This document shows, piece by piece, positions 24,386 through 31,969 of a stretch of 64,000 nt of DNA. Made by a program: the position numbers and the translations under genes. The notes beneath the pieces are model-generated. The model saw only the letters and a list, made by a program, of their open reading frames with translations. It did not search any database and had not been told where the DNA came from. Within the stretch, counting starts at the first letter, position 1; every line of letters begins with the position of its first letter. Source of the stretch: Pseudochrobactrum saccharolyticum (lineage in GTDB: Bacteria > Pseudomonadota > Alphaproteobacteria > Rhizobiales > Rhizobiaceae); the NCBI RefSeq assembly GCF_008801715.1, contig NZ_VZPG01000004.1:62001-126000 (forward strand), written 5' to 3'.

Positions 24386-25105
24386 ATGTCCTTGCCTGTT
24401 GTTCTTTCCGCGGTTGATCTCGGCGCATTGCTGTGCAGCCGCATTTGCCATGACATTATTTCACCGGTCGGTGCGATTAATAATGGTCTGGAATTGCTGG
24501 AAGAGGGCGGTGCGGATGAAGATGCAATGGCGCTGATTGCTGCCAGTGCGCGCAATGCATCTGCCCGTCTGCAATTTGCCCGTATCGCTTTCGGTGCTGC
24601 CGGTTCTGCCGGAGTGCAGATCGATACCGGTGATGCGCAAAATGTTGCCACCGCTTATATGGCGAATGAAAAGCCTGAATTTACCTGGACCGGCAACCGC
24701 GCTTTCCTGCCTAAAAATCAGGTGAAGCTGCTGTTGAACCTGATCCTGATCGGTATTTCTTCCATTCCGCGTGGCGGCAATCTGGATGTGGTGCTGGAAG
24801 ATGCGGAAACCGATCCGAAAATCAGCATCAAAACACGCGGCCGTATGCTGCGCGTTCCGCCGAAATTTAAGGAATTGCACGACGGTATCATTCCGGAAGA
24901 GGCAATTGATGCGCATTCCGTGCAGCCTTACTACACGCTGTTGCTGGCACAGGAAGCCGGTATGGAAATCATTATTGATGTGAGCGAAGAAGAAATCGTC
25001 TTCCGTGCGCAGAAAGCAGAAGTCGAACCGGCTTTTCAGGGCGATGTGCCTGAAGCCGATGACGGCACACTCGCCGCCGATGCCGGTACACTGGCTGACG
25101 ATTAA
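24386..25105 (+). CDS. chpT: ChpT, histidine phosphotransferase of the CtrA pathway
   Basis: A 239-residue ChpT protein. It receives phosphate from the hybrid kinase CckA and passes it to CtrA and CpdR. The phosphorylated histidine is H22 in CHDIISPVGAINNGLELL, within a helical hairpin dimerisation domain. The second half is a degenerate kinase-like ATPase domain. The acidic tail, rich in Ala, Asp and Gly, is extra to the core. I start at the ATG at 24386 because TTGGAG lies nine bases upstream; a TTG and an ATG shortly before are less well placed. It ends at a terminator and faces ctrA. Confidence 0.93.
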   Translation: MSLPVVLSAVDLGALLCSRICHDIISPVGAINNGLELLEEGGADEDAMALIAASARNASARLQFARIAFGAAGSAGVQIDTGDAQNVATAYMANEKPEFTWTGNRAFLPKNQVKLLLNLILIGISSIPRGGNLDVVLEDAETDPKISIKTRGRMLRVPPKFKELHDGIIPEEAIDAHSVQPYYTLLLAQEAGMEIIIDVSEEEIVFRAQKAEVEPAFQGDVPEADDGTLAADAGTLADD

Positions 25106-25130
25106 TCAGCTCTGACTCTCAGTTAAATTT

Positions 25131-25166
25131 GAAAGCCGCGCAGTTTTGAATTGCGCGGCTTTTTAA
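25131..25166 (+). terminator. Terminator of chpT
   Basis: AAAGCCGCGCA/TGCGCGGCTTT forms an 11-bp GC-rich stem and is followed by a T run. Confidence 0.9.
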
Positions 25167-25186
25167 TATTGCTGACACAGGGCAAT

Positions 25187-25214
25187 AAAAAACCCCGCTG
25201 AAGCGGGGCTTTTT
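25187..25214 (-). terminator. Terminator of ctrA
   Basis: A seven-base CCCCGCT/AGCGGGG stem, extended by A/T pairs, is followed by a T tract on the minus strand. It also has T residues on the plus strand, so it may work both ways. It lies 22 bases after the ctrA stop. Confidence 0.88.
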
Positions 25215-25236
25215 GAAACCTGAATTGCATAAGAAC

Positions 25237-25938
25237 TTATGCGATTTCGCGGTGATCCATGCTGTCCTGATCGCGCAGCACATAGCCACGACCCCAGACA
25301 GTTTCAATATAGTTCTGGCTGCCGGAAACAGCATCGAGCTTCTTGCGCAATTTGCAGATGAAAACGTCGATGATTTTCAGTTCCGGTTCGTCCATGCCAC
25401 CATAGAGGTGGTTGAGGAACATTTCCTTGGTCAGGGTTGTGCCCTTACGCAGGGAGAGCAGCTCCAGCATCTGATATTCTTTGCCGGTGAGGTGAACGCG
25501 CTGGCCGCCGACTTCAACAGTCTTGGCATCCAGATTAACGATCAGATCGCCGGTGGTGATAACAGACTGTGCATGGCCTTTCGAGCGACGAACGATTGCG
25601 TGAATACGGGCAATCAGCTCATCTTTATGGAAAGGTTTGGTCATATAGTCGTCAGCGCCGAAACCGAGGCCGCGAACCTTATCTTCAATGCCAGCCATAC
25701 CGGACAGGATGAGGATAGGTGTCTTTACCTTGGACAGGCGCAGTGTGCGCAGCACTTCATAACCTGACATATCCGGCAAGTTCAGATCGAGCAGAATGAT
25801 ATCATAGTCATAGAGCTTACCCAGATCGATGCCTTCTTCGCCCAGATCTGTCGTATAAACATTGAAGCTCTCTGACTTGAGCATCAACTCGATGCTTTGT
25901 GCGATTGCACTATCGTCTTCAATCAAAAGAACGCGCAT
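25237..25938 (-). CDS. ctrA: CtrA, master cell-cycle response regulator
   Basis: A 233-residue OmpR-type response regulator that is nearly canonical along its whole length. The receiver has the acidic pair in IEDD, the phospho-acceptor D51 in [12 protein letters not shown] and K101 in [10 protein letters not shown]. The winged-helix DNA-binding domain covers residues about 125-230 ([28 protein letters not shown]). CtrA controls replication initiation, division and flagellar genes by binding TTAA-type sites. The C-terminus (DSMDHREIA) lacks the AA ending of Caulobacter CtrA that targets it to ClpXP. The neighbours chpT and sciP act directly on this protein. Confidence 0.97.
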   Translation of the reverse strand: MRVLLIEDDSAIAQSIELMLKSESFNVYTTDLGEEGIDLGKLYDYDIILLDLNLPDMSGYEVLRTLRLSKVKTPILILSGMAGIEDKVRGLGFGADDYMTKPFHKDELIARIHAIVRRSKGHAQSVITTGDLIVNLDAKTVEVGGQRVHLTGKEYQMLELLSLRKGTTLTKEMFLNHLYGGMDEPELKIIDVFICKLRKKLDAVSGSQNYIETVWGRGYVLRDQDSMDHREIA

Positions 25939-25943
25939 CTTCA

Positions 25944-26171
25944 GAATCCTTTTTTCCGCCGCTTAACCTGATCCAGCAGTTAATTGCCTAACAGCACTCG
26001 CTTTGAACCAAGTCTGCCACCGAATGGTTAACAAAATATGATTCTCATTGGCAATAGTAAATATGAGTCTTATAGAATTTTCAGTTAACTTATTGAATTT
26101 GCAGGATAATCACTCGAAAAATTTCTTAACAAATTAGTTTAAGAAATCGTTATAAGTGACTCATTGGATTC
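25944..26171 (-). promoter_or_regulatory. ctrA promoter region with five GANTC methylation sites
   Basis: Within 228 bases upstream of ctrA there are five GANTC sites (25944, 26040, 26065, 26158, 26167) and several TTAAC half sites (25963, 26028, 26085). GANTC is the CcrM methylation target sensed by GcrA in alphaproteobacteria, and TTAAC is half of a CtrA box. About one GANTC per 256 bases is expected by chance. The region between ctrA and the fliJ-like gene (446 bases) holds no gene. Confidence 0.6.
26121..26147. promoter_or_regulatory. Perfect 9-bp dyad upstream of ctrA
   Basis: ATTTCTTAA-N9-TTAAGAAAT is a perfect inverted repeat inside the ctrA/fliJ divergent region, about 185-210 bases from the ctrA start. 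The inner TTAA pair has nine bases between its halves, against the usual seven for CtrA. Confidence 0.45.
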
Positions 26172-26384
26172 AAAGTTTTAATGTTGCTGAAAAAACACAG
26201 TTAATTTACCTAGCCTTAAGTCCTAACGGCTATGATTAACGCTGTACGTAAAGGAATGGTTACCAAAAGCCCGAAATCTTAATTTTTTGTTTCGAAATTA
26301 AGTGATTTCTTTGCGTAGAGGGTGGTCGCAGGCAGCAAGTGTTGAAAAATTGCCTGGGAACTTGGTGTTCAAGGAGTAATGCGT

Positions 26385-26771
26385 ATGAAGCCACGTGAGA
26401 GTCTTGTCCGGCTGAAACTGTTTCAGGTTAAAGAAAAGCGCCGGCAAATTGGTCAGCTGGACCTGATGATGGGCGAGTTTGAGCGGATGGCCGGTGAGCT
26501 TGATGCGCAAATCCAGTCAGAAGAGCGTAAAGCAGGGATTACGGATACCACGCATTTTGCTTATCCGACCTTTGCCAAAGCTGCCCGTCAGCGCCGCGAC
26601 AATCTTTTTGATTCGATCCGCGATCTGATGTCTCAGAAAGAAGCCGCCGAAGCCGAACTTCTGGAAGCCGAAGCCGATCTCTCCCGCGCCGAAGCCCTCG
26701 AAACCCGCGACGGCAAGCTCAAAGAGATTGAAGAGGCACCTGTCTACGATCGTCGCGTCATGATCGGATAA
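26385..26771 (+). CDS. fliJ: FliJ-like flagellar export protein
   Basis: A 128-residue, highly charged alpha-helical protein starting MKPRESLVRLKLFQ. Alphaproteobacterial FliJ-like proteins with this start are encoded beside ctrA. FliJ is a soluble part of the flagellar export ATPase complex. The ATG at 26385 has AAGGAG eight bases upstream, while an ATG six bases earlier is only two bases from it. The protein is predicted coiled coil along most of its length, with an alanine/glutamate-rich stretch near residues 85-110. No other flagellar gene is in the window, so the name rests on similarity and on context. Confidence 0.72.
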   Translation: MKPRESLVRLKLFQVKEKRRQIGQLDLMMGEFERMAGELDAQIQSEERKAGITDTTHFAYPTFAKAARQRRDNLFDSIRDLMSQKEAAEAELLEAEADLSRAEALETRDGKLKEIEEAPVYDRRVMIG

Positions 26772-26789
26772 AGATTTCGGCTCTGATGG

Positions 26790-26881
26790 CCTGCAAATGG
26801 CAATTTTCTCCGCTTCCGATGCTCACGTACTGTAAGTACGCTCCGCTTCGGGGCTCGAAAATCACCATTTTCGTCTCATCA
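26790..26881. repeat. Dispersed intergenic repeat, copy B
   Basis: This is the partner of 499-600. It starts CTGCAAATGG, carries CTCCGCTTCCG, TGCTCACGTACTGTAAGTAC and TCCGCTTCGG, and ends TTTTCGTCTCATC. Like copy A it begins about 20-30 bases after a stop codon. The GTACT/AGTAC core can form a small hairpin. Confidence 0.55.
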
Positions 26882-26965
26882 TAACCAAAATCTGACCGGC
26901 TCTGCTTCGTCGGGCATGATGAGAACCGCAGCCTCTGCGTTCTGATCAACAGGTCTCAGTTTTAC

Positions 26966-27020
26966 AAATGCATAATTCCTTAAACCACACGGTCTAAGGA
27001 ATTATGCATTTTTGTTTTTA
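26966..27020 (+). terminator. Long-stem terminator after the fliJ-like gene
   Basis: A perfect 17-bp stem (AAATGCATAATTCCTTA/TAAGGAATTATGCATTT) with a 12-base loop is followed by TTTGTTTTT. It is unusually long and AT-rich, and it lies about 195 bases after the stop, beyond repeat copy B. Confidence 0.75.
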
Positions 27021-27068
27021 GGCTGGTGTTGGTGAAGGGGGGGAATGAGGCGTGGCGTTCTAAGCCCT

Positions 27069-27107
27069 TGAAAACAAAGAAAGCCGGAGAGCAGAACTCT
27101 CCGGCTT
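27069..27107 (-). terminator. Terminator of sciP
   Basis: AAGCCGGAGAG/CTCTCCGGCTT forms an 11-bp stem. On the minus strand it is followed by CTTTGTTTTC. It lies about 75 bases after the sciP stop. Confidence 0.75.
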
Positions 27108-27180
27108 GATCTGTAGAATGCGCCGCGTACGGCATATCCTTATTTTGTTTTCATCAGCCCTTTAAAGAGGGAAGATGAAA

Positions 27181-27456
27181 TTAGTGTCTGTATTGTTGAA
27201 TGCGCGTTGTCCGCAAACCGGCGAGACCATGCTCGTCGATGGACAACTGCCAAGACAGAAACTCTTCGACTGTCAGCGTATAACGCTGACAGGCTTCCTC
27301 AAGACTGAGGAGGCCGCCGCGTACAGCGGCAACAACTTCAGCCTTGCGGCGGATAACCCAGCGCCGTGTATTCGACGGCGGAAGATCAGCAACGGTGAGC
27401 GGACTTCCGTCCGGACCGATGACGTACTTTACTCGTGGTCTTACCAGATCGGTCAT
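27181..27456 (-). CDS. sciP: SciP, small CtrA inhibitory protein (DUF1153)
   Basis: A 91-residue DUF1153 protein with a helix-turn-helix-like fold. SciP binds CtrA and blocks its activation of promoters in early cell-cycle stages. Key segments are RPRVKYVIGPDGSPLT, NTRRWVIRRKAEVVAAV and LSLEEACQRYTLTVEEFLSW (residues about 51-70). Length and sequence match the family over the full protein. It lies 1.2 kb from ctrA on the same strand, with the fliJ-like gene on the opposite strand between them. With chpT this puts a donor, the regulator and an inhibitor of CtrA in one short region. Confidence 0.93.
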   Translation of the reverse strand: MTDLVRPRVKYVIGPDGSPLTVADLPPSNTRRWVIRRKAEVVAAVRGGLLSLEEACQRYTLTVEEFLSWQLSIDEHGLAGLRTTRIQQYRH

Positions 27457-27681
27457 TGTACTCTCTACACAACACTCAAGGACCTAATCACGCTTCACGA
27501 TAGCGTCACAGCTTTAAAAAAGAGCTAAGCACTCGGTAAGGCTCTGGTAATAAATAATAATTTTCATTAAAGATTATGTAGAAAGAGCTTGAAAACGCCA
27601 TATTTAAGCCGTTTTGAGGCTTTTTTACTCGTTTTCAGCTCAAAATATTTTATTAAAAAATCTCCTTTGCCCTGCGGCATC

Positions 27682-27711
27682 TTGGCAAGGCGGGTCACAA
27701 TGGCCTATATA
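27682..27711 (+). promoter_or_regulatory. Probable mnmA promoter
   Basis: TTGGCA, 18 bases, TATATA is a good housekeeping-type promoter. Its start point would fall near 27718, about 48 bases before the mnmA ATG at 27766, and it rules out longer starts upstream. The rest of the 309-base sciP-mnmA gap is AT-rich and holds no gene. Confidence 0.5.
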
Positions 27712-27765
27712 AGGGGAGAATTTGAAGCAAGATATCGGGTTTTGACCCCGGATATGGACCTAATC

Positions 27766-28977
27766 ATGAAACTGAACAGCCTCGATTTGCCGGGAAAGCC
27801 GGAAGATACGCGCATTGTTGTTGCAATGTCAGGGGGCGTTGATTCTTCGGTTGTTGCCGGTATTCTCAAGCGTGAAGGCTATGATGTTGTTGGTGTAACC
27901 CTTCAGCTCTATGATCATGGCGCTGCCGTGCACCGTGCCGGTTCCTGCTGCGCAGGACAGGACATTGAAGATGCGCGCCGCGTTTCCGAAAGCCTTGGTA
28001 TTCCGCATTATGTACTGGATTATGAAGCGCGCTTCCGTGAAGCGGTTATCAATCCTTTTGCCAACAGCTATGTGAGCGGTGAAACGCCGATCCCGTGCGT
28101 TGCCTGTAACCAGACTGTAAAATTTGCTGATCTGCTGGCCACAGCGCGCGATCTGGGCGCGGCAGCGCTTGCGACAGGTCACTATATCCGCAGCGGTGCA
28201 AACGGCGCTCACAGAGCTCTATTCCGCCCAGTTGATGCGGATCGTGACCAGAGCTACTTCCTTTTCGCCACCACGCAGGAGCAGATCGATTATCTGCGCT
28301 TCCCGCTTGGTAATCTGCCAAAAGCGCAGGTTCGTGAAATGGCTGAGGAAATGGGGCTGACTGTTGCCAAGAAGCAGGACAGTCAGGACATTTGCTTTGT
28401 CCCGCAGGGCAAATATTCCGATATTATTTCACGCCTGAAGCCGGAAGCGGCGACACGCGGCCATATCGTGCATATTGATGGTCGTGTTCTGGGTGATCAC
28501 GACGGTATTGTTCATTATACGGTTGGCCAGCGCCGCGGTATTGGTATTGCGACCGGTGAACCGCTTTATGTTGTGCATCTCGATGCTGCCCACGCGCGCG
28601 TTATTGTCGGCCCGCGTGAAGCGCTTGAAACACATAAAGTATTCCTGCGTGATATGAACTGGCTCGGTGACGGTCCGCTTGCTGATCTGCCAGCGGAAGG
28701 TATGGAAGTCTTTGCCAAGGTGCGTTCAACGCGTCCGCCAAAGCCTGCTGTTTTGCATCATGCGGACGGTCAAACCTGGGTTGAGCTGATTGATGGTGAG
28801 AGCGGTATCGCTCCGGGACAGGCCTGTGTGCTCTATTCCGACGACAGCAATACGGCGCGCGTATTCGGCGGTGGTTTTATTGCCCGTTCCGAACGTGCTC
28901 CGGAAGCAGAAAAAATGCTTCGTGAACTGACCGGCAATGGCGCAGGAGCGACATCAGGCTCAGTGTCCGCAGCCTGA
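27766..28977 (+). CDS. mnmA: MnmA, tRNA-specific 2-thiouridylase
   Basis: A 403-residue enzyme that thiolates U34 of tRNA-Lys, -Glu and -Gln. The PP-loop is [12 protein letters not shown] (around residues 18-29). The catalytic cysteine pair lies in [14 protein letters not shown] and KQDSQDICF regions, and the C-terminal domain is complete. I place the start at [16 protein letters not shown], the usual beginning in this order; the open frame reaches back to 27589 but crosses a likely promoter and encodes nothing conserved. The C-terminal tail after the MnmA core is Gly/Ala-rich. The gene stands alone and ends in a hairpin. Confidence 0.95.
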   Translation: MKLNSLDLPGKPEDTRIVVAMSGGVDSSVVAGILKREGYDVVGVTLQLYDHGAAVHRAGSCCAGQDIEDARRVSESLGIPHYVLDYEARFREAVINPFANSYVSGETPIPCVACNQTVKFADLLATARDLGAAALATGHYIRSGANGAHRALFRPVDADRDQSYFLFATTQEQIDYLRFPLGNLPKAQVREMAEEMGLTVAKKQDSQDICFVPQGKYSDIISRLKPEAATRGHIVHIDGRVLGDHDGIVHYTVGQRRGIGIATGEPLYVVHLDAAHARVIVGPREALETHKVFLRDMNWLGDGPLADLPAEGMEVFAKVRSTRPPKPAVLHHADGQTWVELIDGESGIAPGQACVLYSDDSNTARVFGGGFIARSERAPEAEKMLRELTGNGAGATSGSVSAA

Positions 28978-29487
28978 GCTGCATATGAGTGTTGAAGACT
29001 ATGATCCGGAGTAAACAGATGAATGATACATTTGTTTACTCCGGATTATTTATGTACTAAGCTTGTCTTCAAAATATATATGCTTGCAAAGCTGTGTTTT
29101 GGATATATTCATCGCTCCTGTGATTGCGATAACCTGTCAGATAAGCATTTTATCTTGATCTGATATAACCGGCATCAAAAAACTCCTGAAATACACGGCA
29201 CTTGAATAACAGCCAGAAGCTGAAGCCAATATTTTCAGAATTGATACGGTTCATCAATAAAATTGAGCTTAGATTCTCACTCTGAAAAGAGTGTTGAAAT
29301 TCATATATTTGATGATTTATTGAACTGATAATTTAGAATTTAATAATTCTATTTCAGGTTGTATGTATCCAGTATTCTGTTCAGTCAATTGATGCTGAGG
29401 TTTTGCGGCATTGACCGCGTTACAGTGAAATGATTTGTTTGCTTCCGGTGGTATGAAACGAGCGGCTTCAGTTTGAAATCAGGCAGT
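28978..29487. other. 510-base convergent intergenic region
   Basis: Apart from the hairpin at 29004-29046 I see no gene here. The sequence is AT-rich from about 29050 to 29400 and has many short frames in all directions, none with a ribosome site. Both flanking genes point into the region, so it needs no promoter, and its length is unexplained. It could be a relic of a lost gene or hold an RNA I cannot recognise. Confidence 0.4.
29004..29046 (+). terminator. Hairpin after mnmA
   Basis: A 14-bp perfect stem (ATCCGGAGTAAACA/TGTTTACTCCGGAT) with a 15-base loop starts 26 bases after the stop. A weak T-rich tail follows. Confidence 0.7.
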
Positions 29488-30315
29488 TTAATCAAAATTT
29501 GCGCGGCTCAGGCAGGATAATGCGATGCCGGAGGCTGTCGCTACATTCAGGCTGTCAAACCGGCGGGACATAGGAATGCGGGCGCTTTGCAGGGAGGTAA
29601 GCAGATGCTGCGGCAGTCCTTCGCCTTCAGTGCCCAGCAAAAGCGCGGTTCGCCCATTTACAGGCAAATCATAGAGCGATTGCGGGCTTTGCGGTGACAG
29701 TGCAATGAGGTTGATGCCCGCTTCGGCAACGGTTTTAACAATATCGTCAATCTTGCCGTTATGGGCATAGGGAACTTGTAATGTTGCGCCGACCGAAACA
29801 CGGATTGCTTTACGGTAAAGCGGGTCGCAGCATGTTTCATCCAGCATCACGCAACTGGCTTCAAAGGCGGCGGCATTGCGGAAAATTGATCCGATATTGT
29901 CATGGTTGGATATGCCGCAAAGGATCAGGATAAGGGCATTATTCGGCAAATTCTCTATGAGATTCTGGATGTTATGAAGGGTTTTTCTTTTCCCGACAGC
30001 GAGAATGCCACGATGGACATTGAAGCCCGCAATCTGATCCATATCGGATGGCGAGACTGCATAAACAGGGACGTGATCCGGAACCAGAGGCAAAATATCC
30101 TGAAGACCGGCCAGTTTGTTTTCGGTGATAAGAAGAGATTCAGCTTCAAACTGCGATGAATTCAGCAGAACGCGTAAGACGACTTTGCCTTCTGCAATGA
30201 AGCGGGACTCGCGTCCTGTAAGGTCTTTTTCTTTAATATTGAGATAAGCGCCGAGGCGCTTATCTGCTAAGTCATTAATAAATATGACGGAATTATATTT
30301 AGTCTGATTATGCAT
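29488..30315 (-). CDS. TrmH/SpoU-family RNA 2'-O-methyltransferase
   Basis: A 275-residue SPOUT methyltransferase. The N-terminal part (about 100 residues) resembles the SpoU substrate-binding domain. The trefoil-knot catalytic domain carries the three family motifs: NHDNIGSIFRNAAAFEA, LLLGTEGEGLP and RFDSLNVATASGIAL. It uses S-adenosylmethionine to methylate a ribose in rRNA or tRNA; the exact target cannot be read from sequence. It starts nine bases after an ArsR-type regulator gene, so the two are one operon. This is an uncommon pairing. Resistance-type methyltransferases of this family exist, but nothing here proves such a role. Confidence 0.85.
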   Translation of the reverse strand: MHNQTKYNSVIFINDLADKRLGAYLNIKEKDLTGRESRFIAEGKVVLRVLLNSSQFEAESLLITENKLAGLQDILPLVPDHVPVYAVSPSDMDQIAGFNVHRGILAVGKRKTLHNIQNLIENLPNNALILILCGISNHDNIGSIFRNAAAFEASCVMLDETCCDPLYRKAIRVSVGATLQVPYAHNGKIDDIVKTVAEAGINLIALSPQSPQSLYDLPVNGRTALLLGTEGEGLPQHLLTSLQSARIPMSRRFDSLNVATASGIALSCLSRANFD

Positions 30316-30324
30316 CAGTTCAGT

Positions 30325-30660
30325 TTAAGCAAACGCTTCCCGTCTTTTCTCGCTGCGTGCCAGATACAGACTGCCTAATGTTGAAAGCACCAGCTCAATA
30401 TGCGGAGATGAAACAACATAGTAGATTGTCTGGGCGTCCCGTCTTGTGGAAACAAGATTGAGTGCGCGCAGTTTTGCAAGGTGCTGTGATAATGCAGACT
30501 GGCTGAGGTCGATTGCTTTTGCAAGACTCCCCACAGACATTTCATTATGCAACAGCTTACAAAGGATCAGCAGCCTTTTATTGTTGGCGAGAGCCGACAG
30601 GAAGTCGGCAGCCTGATCCGCGTTATCGACAAGATTTGCGTAGATATTATCATGTTTCAT
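30325..30660 (-). CDS. ArsR-family transcriptional regulator (NolR/HlyU-like)
   Basis: A 111-residue winged-helix regulator. The recognition helix region is MSVGSLAKAIDLSQSALSQHLAKLR (described here as residues 41-65), with RRDAQTIYYVV forming the wing. There is one cysteine (LLILCKLL), so neither the classical ArsR metal site (CVC) nor the two-cysteine sulfide sensor pattern of BigR/SqrR is present. It is closer to metal-independent members such as NolR or HlyU. It is the first gene of an operon with a TrmH-family methyltransferase and may repress its own promoter in the AT-rich gap upstream. Confidence 0.85.
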   Translation of the reverse strand: MKHDNIYANLVDNADQAADFLSALANNKRLLILCKLLHNEMSVGSLAKAIDLSQSALSQHLAKLRALNLVSTRRDAQTIYYVVSSPHIELVLSTLGSLYLARSEKRREAFA

Positions 30661-31129
30661 GTGCAGTCCTACCCCCGTATGACAGCAATTTTGATAGTGC
30701 GCTTATAAGAAAGAAATCAGCGCACTATTACAACTACCAATAGAATTGATATTTGCAAGAATTATTTTAAAACGTACAGAATAATTACTCTTTAAGGGAG
30801 TGATAAATCGATTTCAAAATTATTTGTTTATTTTATATTTAGCGGTTGCTAAAATATTGAAAATGTCATTTTAAACTAAAATATTAATAATAAATATTGG
30901 TCGCTTTTGTAAAAAAATAATCGTTGAATTTCAAAATTTATGAGCAGGCTTTTTAATAAGTACACATTTTTGTGATCTTTTTAATTTAGAGTATTGATAG
31001 AGAAAAAAATCTAAGTCAAACACAGGCAGATAAGACGAAGCTCAATCAGATTGTGCTTCGCCGTATCATTCAAAAACTATTATATAAGTCGCAAATGTCG
31101 CAGGCTGGACAGCGGGAAATCGTCGATAT
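30661..31129. other. AT-rich intergenic region upstream of the ArsR operon
   Basis: These 469 bases are very AT-rich between about 30750 and 31000, more so than the rest of the window. They must hold the ArsR promoter and the end of the PPOX gene's transcript. No open frame with a ribosome site is seen. The base composition suggests transferred or relic DNA, or a binding zone for a xenogeneic silencer. Confidence 0.45.
31036..31060 (-). terminator. Possible terminator of the PPOX-fold gene
   Basis: CGAAGC-T-CAAT-CAG-ATTG-T-GCTTCG makes a two-part stem with opposed single bases, 70 bases after the stop on the minus strand. The T tract after it is weak (TCTTATCT). Confidence 0.45.
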
Positions 31130-31627
31130 TTATTGCGGCAGTACAATATCTTCGGTTTTTAGATGGAAAGCTTTTCCGAAACCACCATTGAGACCGGCAC
31201 TTTCCACATTGAGGCGGAAAATAACAAAATCGCCGAGATCAATATAAAGTTTAACTTTAGGGCGTTTTTCGAGGAATAAATCCCGCAGGCGCTGATATCC
31301 CTCCTGACCACGCATGAATTTCTCTGCTGAACAGGCAAGGGTAATGCGCGGATGAACCAGCGGGTCACCTTTATCGGCAGGTTCGCCAAGCAGTAGCGAA
31401 CAGACAGGATTGGCATCCAAGGCCGGTGTATGGGTGGCAAGGCCCGATGCCAGAAGCAGGGGCGTGTTATCCGTATCAGTGGTGATTGCAACGCGTGTTA
31501 CACTCGGACGACCGGTTGCCGGATCAAGCACTGCGAGTGAGCCGTAAGTAGCATTTGAAATCAGCTGAACAGCGAGTACACGTGCTTCCTCTGTTGTCTG
31601 CTGGATGACGTCTTTCTTTTCACTCAT
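31130..31627 (-). CDS. PPOX-fold flavoprotein (pyridoxamine phosphate oxidase-like, HugZ-like)
   Basis: A 165-residue protein with the split-barrel FMN-binding fold. Segments such as YGSLAVLDPATGRPSVTRVA, TPLLLASGLATHTPALDANP and RITLACSAEKF (each described by its start) match the group that includes HugZ haem-degrading proteins and general FMN oxidoreductases. Unlike full-length HugZ it lacks the long C-terminal DUF2470 domain, so haem cleavage is doubtful. GAGG lies seven bases before the ATG. It stands alone next to an AT-rich gap, and no iron-responsive operator is visible upstream. Confidence 0.75.
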   Translation of the reverse strand: MSEKKDVIQQTTEEARVLAVQLISNATYGSLAVLDPATGRPSVTRVAITTDTDNTPLLLASGLATHTPALDANPVCSLLLGEPADKGDPLVHPRITLACSAEKFMRGQEGYQRLRDLFLEKRPKVKLYIDLGDFVIFRLNVESAGLNGGFGKAFHLKTEDIVLPQ

Positions 31628-31914
31628 AATCCTGCCTCATTTTCCGTGTCTTGTCCTGATCTATCAATAGCTTGCGTAACGTCCGGTACTGTTCCGATTC
31701 TGACAGGAACGGGCGCAAACAGGCTGATTACTAGCAGCTAATCACAAAAAAATCCTGCGTGCTTTGTGAAATTGAAACGGTTGAAAAGCCGAAATTATCA
31801 TTAAAAATCAAATATATATTTTTTATGTCTAATTATGGAGCGGAATTATTTTTTCTGCGCCGTTGACCAAGACGTAAATTCAACTTGCCTTTTTGCCGCG
31901 CAAAATGCTTCTTT

Positions 31915-31940
31915 ACGCCTCAGACTGCGACGTGAGGCGT
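31915..31940 (+). promoter_or_regulatory. Hairpin in the dppA leader
   Basis: A perfect 8-bp stem (ACGCCTCA/TGAGGCGT) with a ten-base loop ends about 20 bases before the dppA Shine-Dalgarno sequence. It may protect the message or affect translation. The rest of the 342-base upstream gap (31628-31969) is AT-rich and shows no gene. Confidence 0.4.
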
Positions 31941-31969
31941 TGCAGCTTGTTATCGGGTGGAGGCCTATA

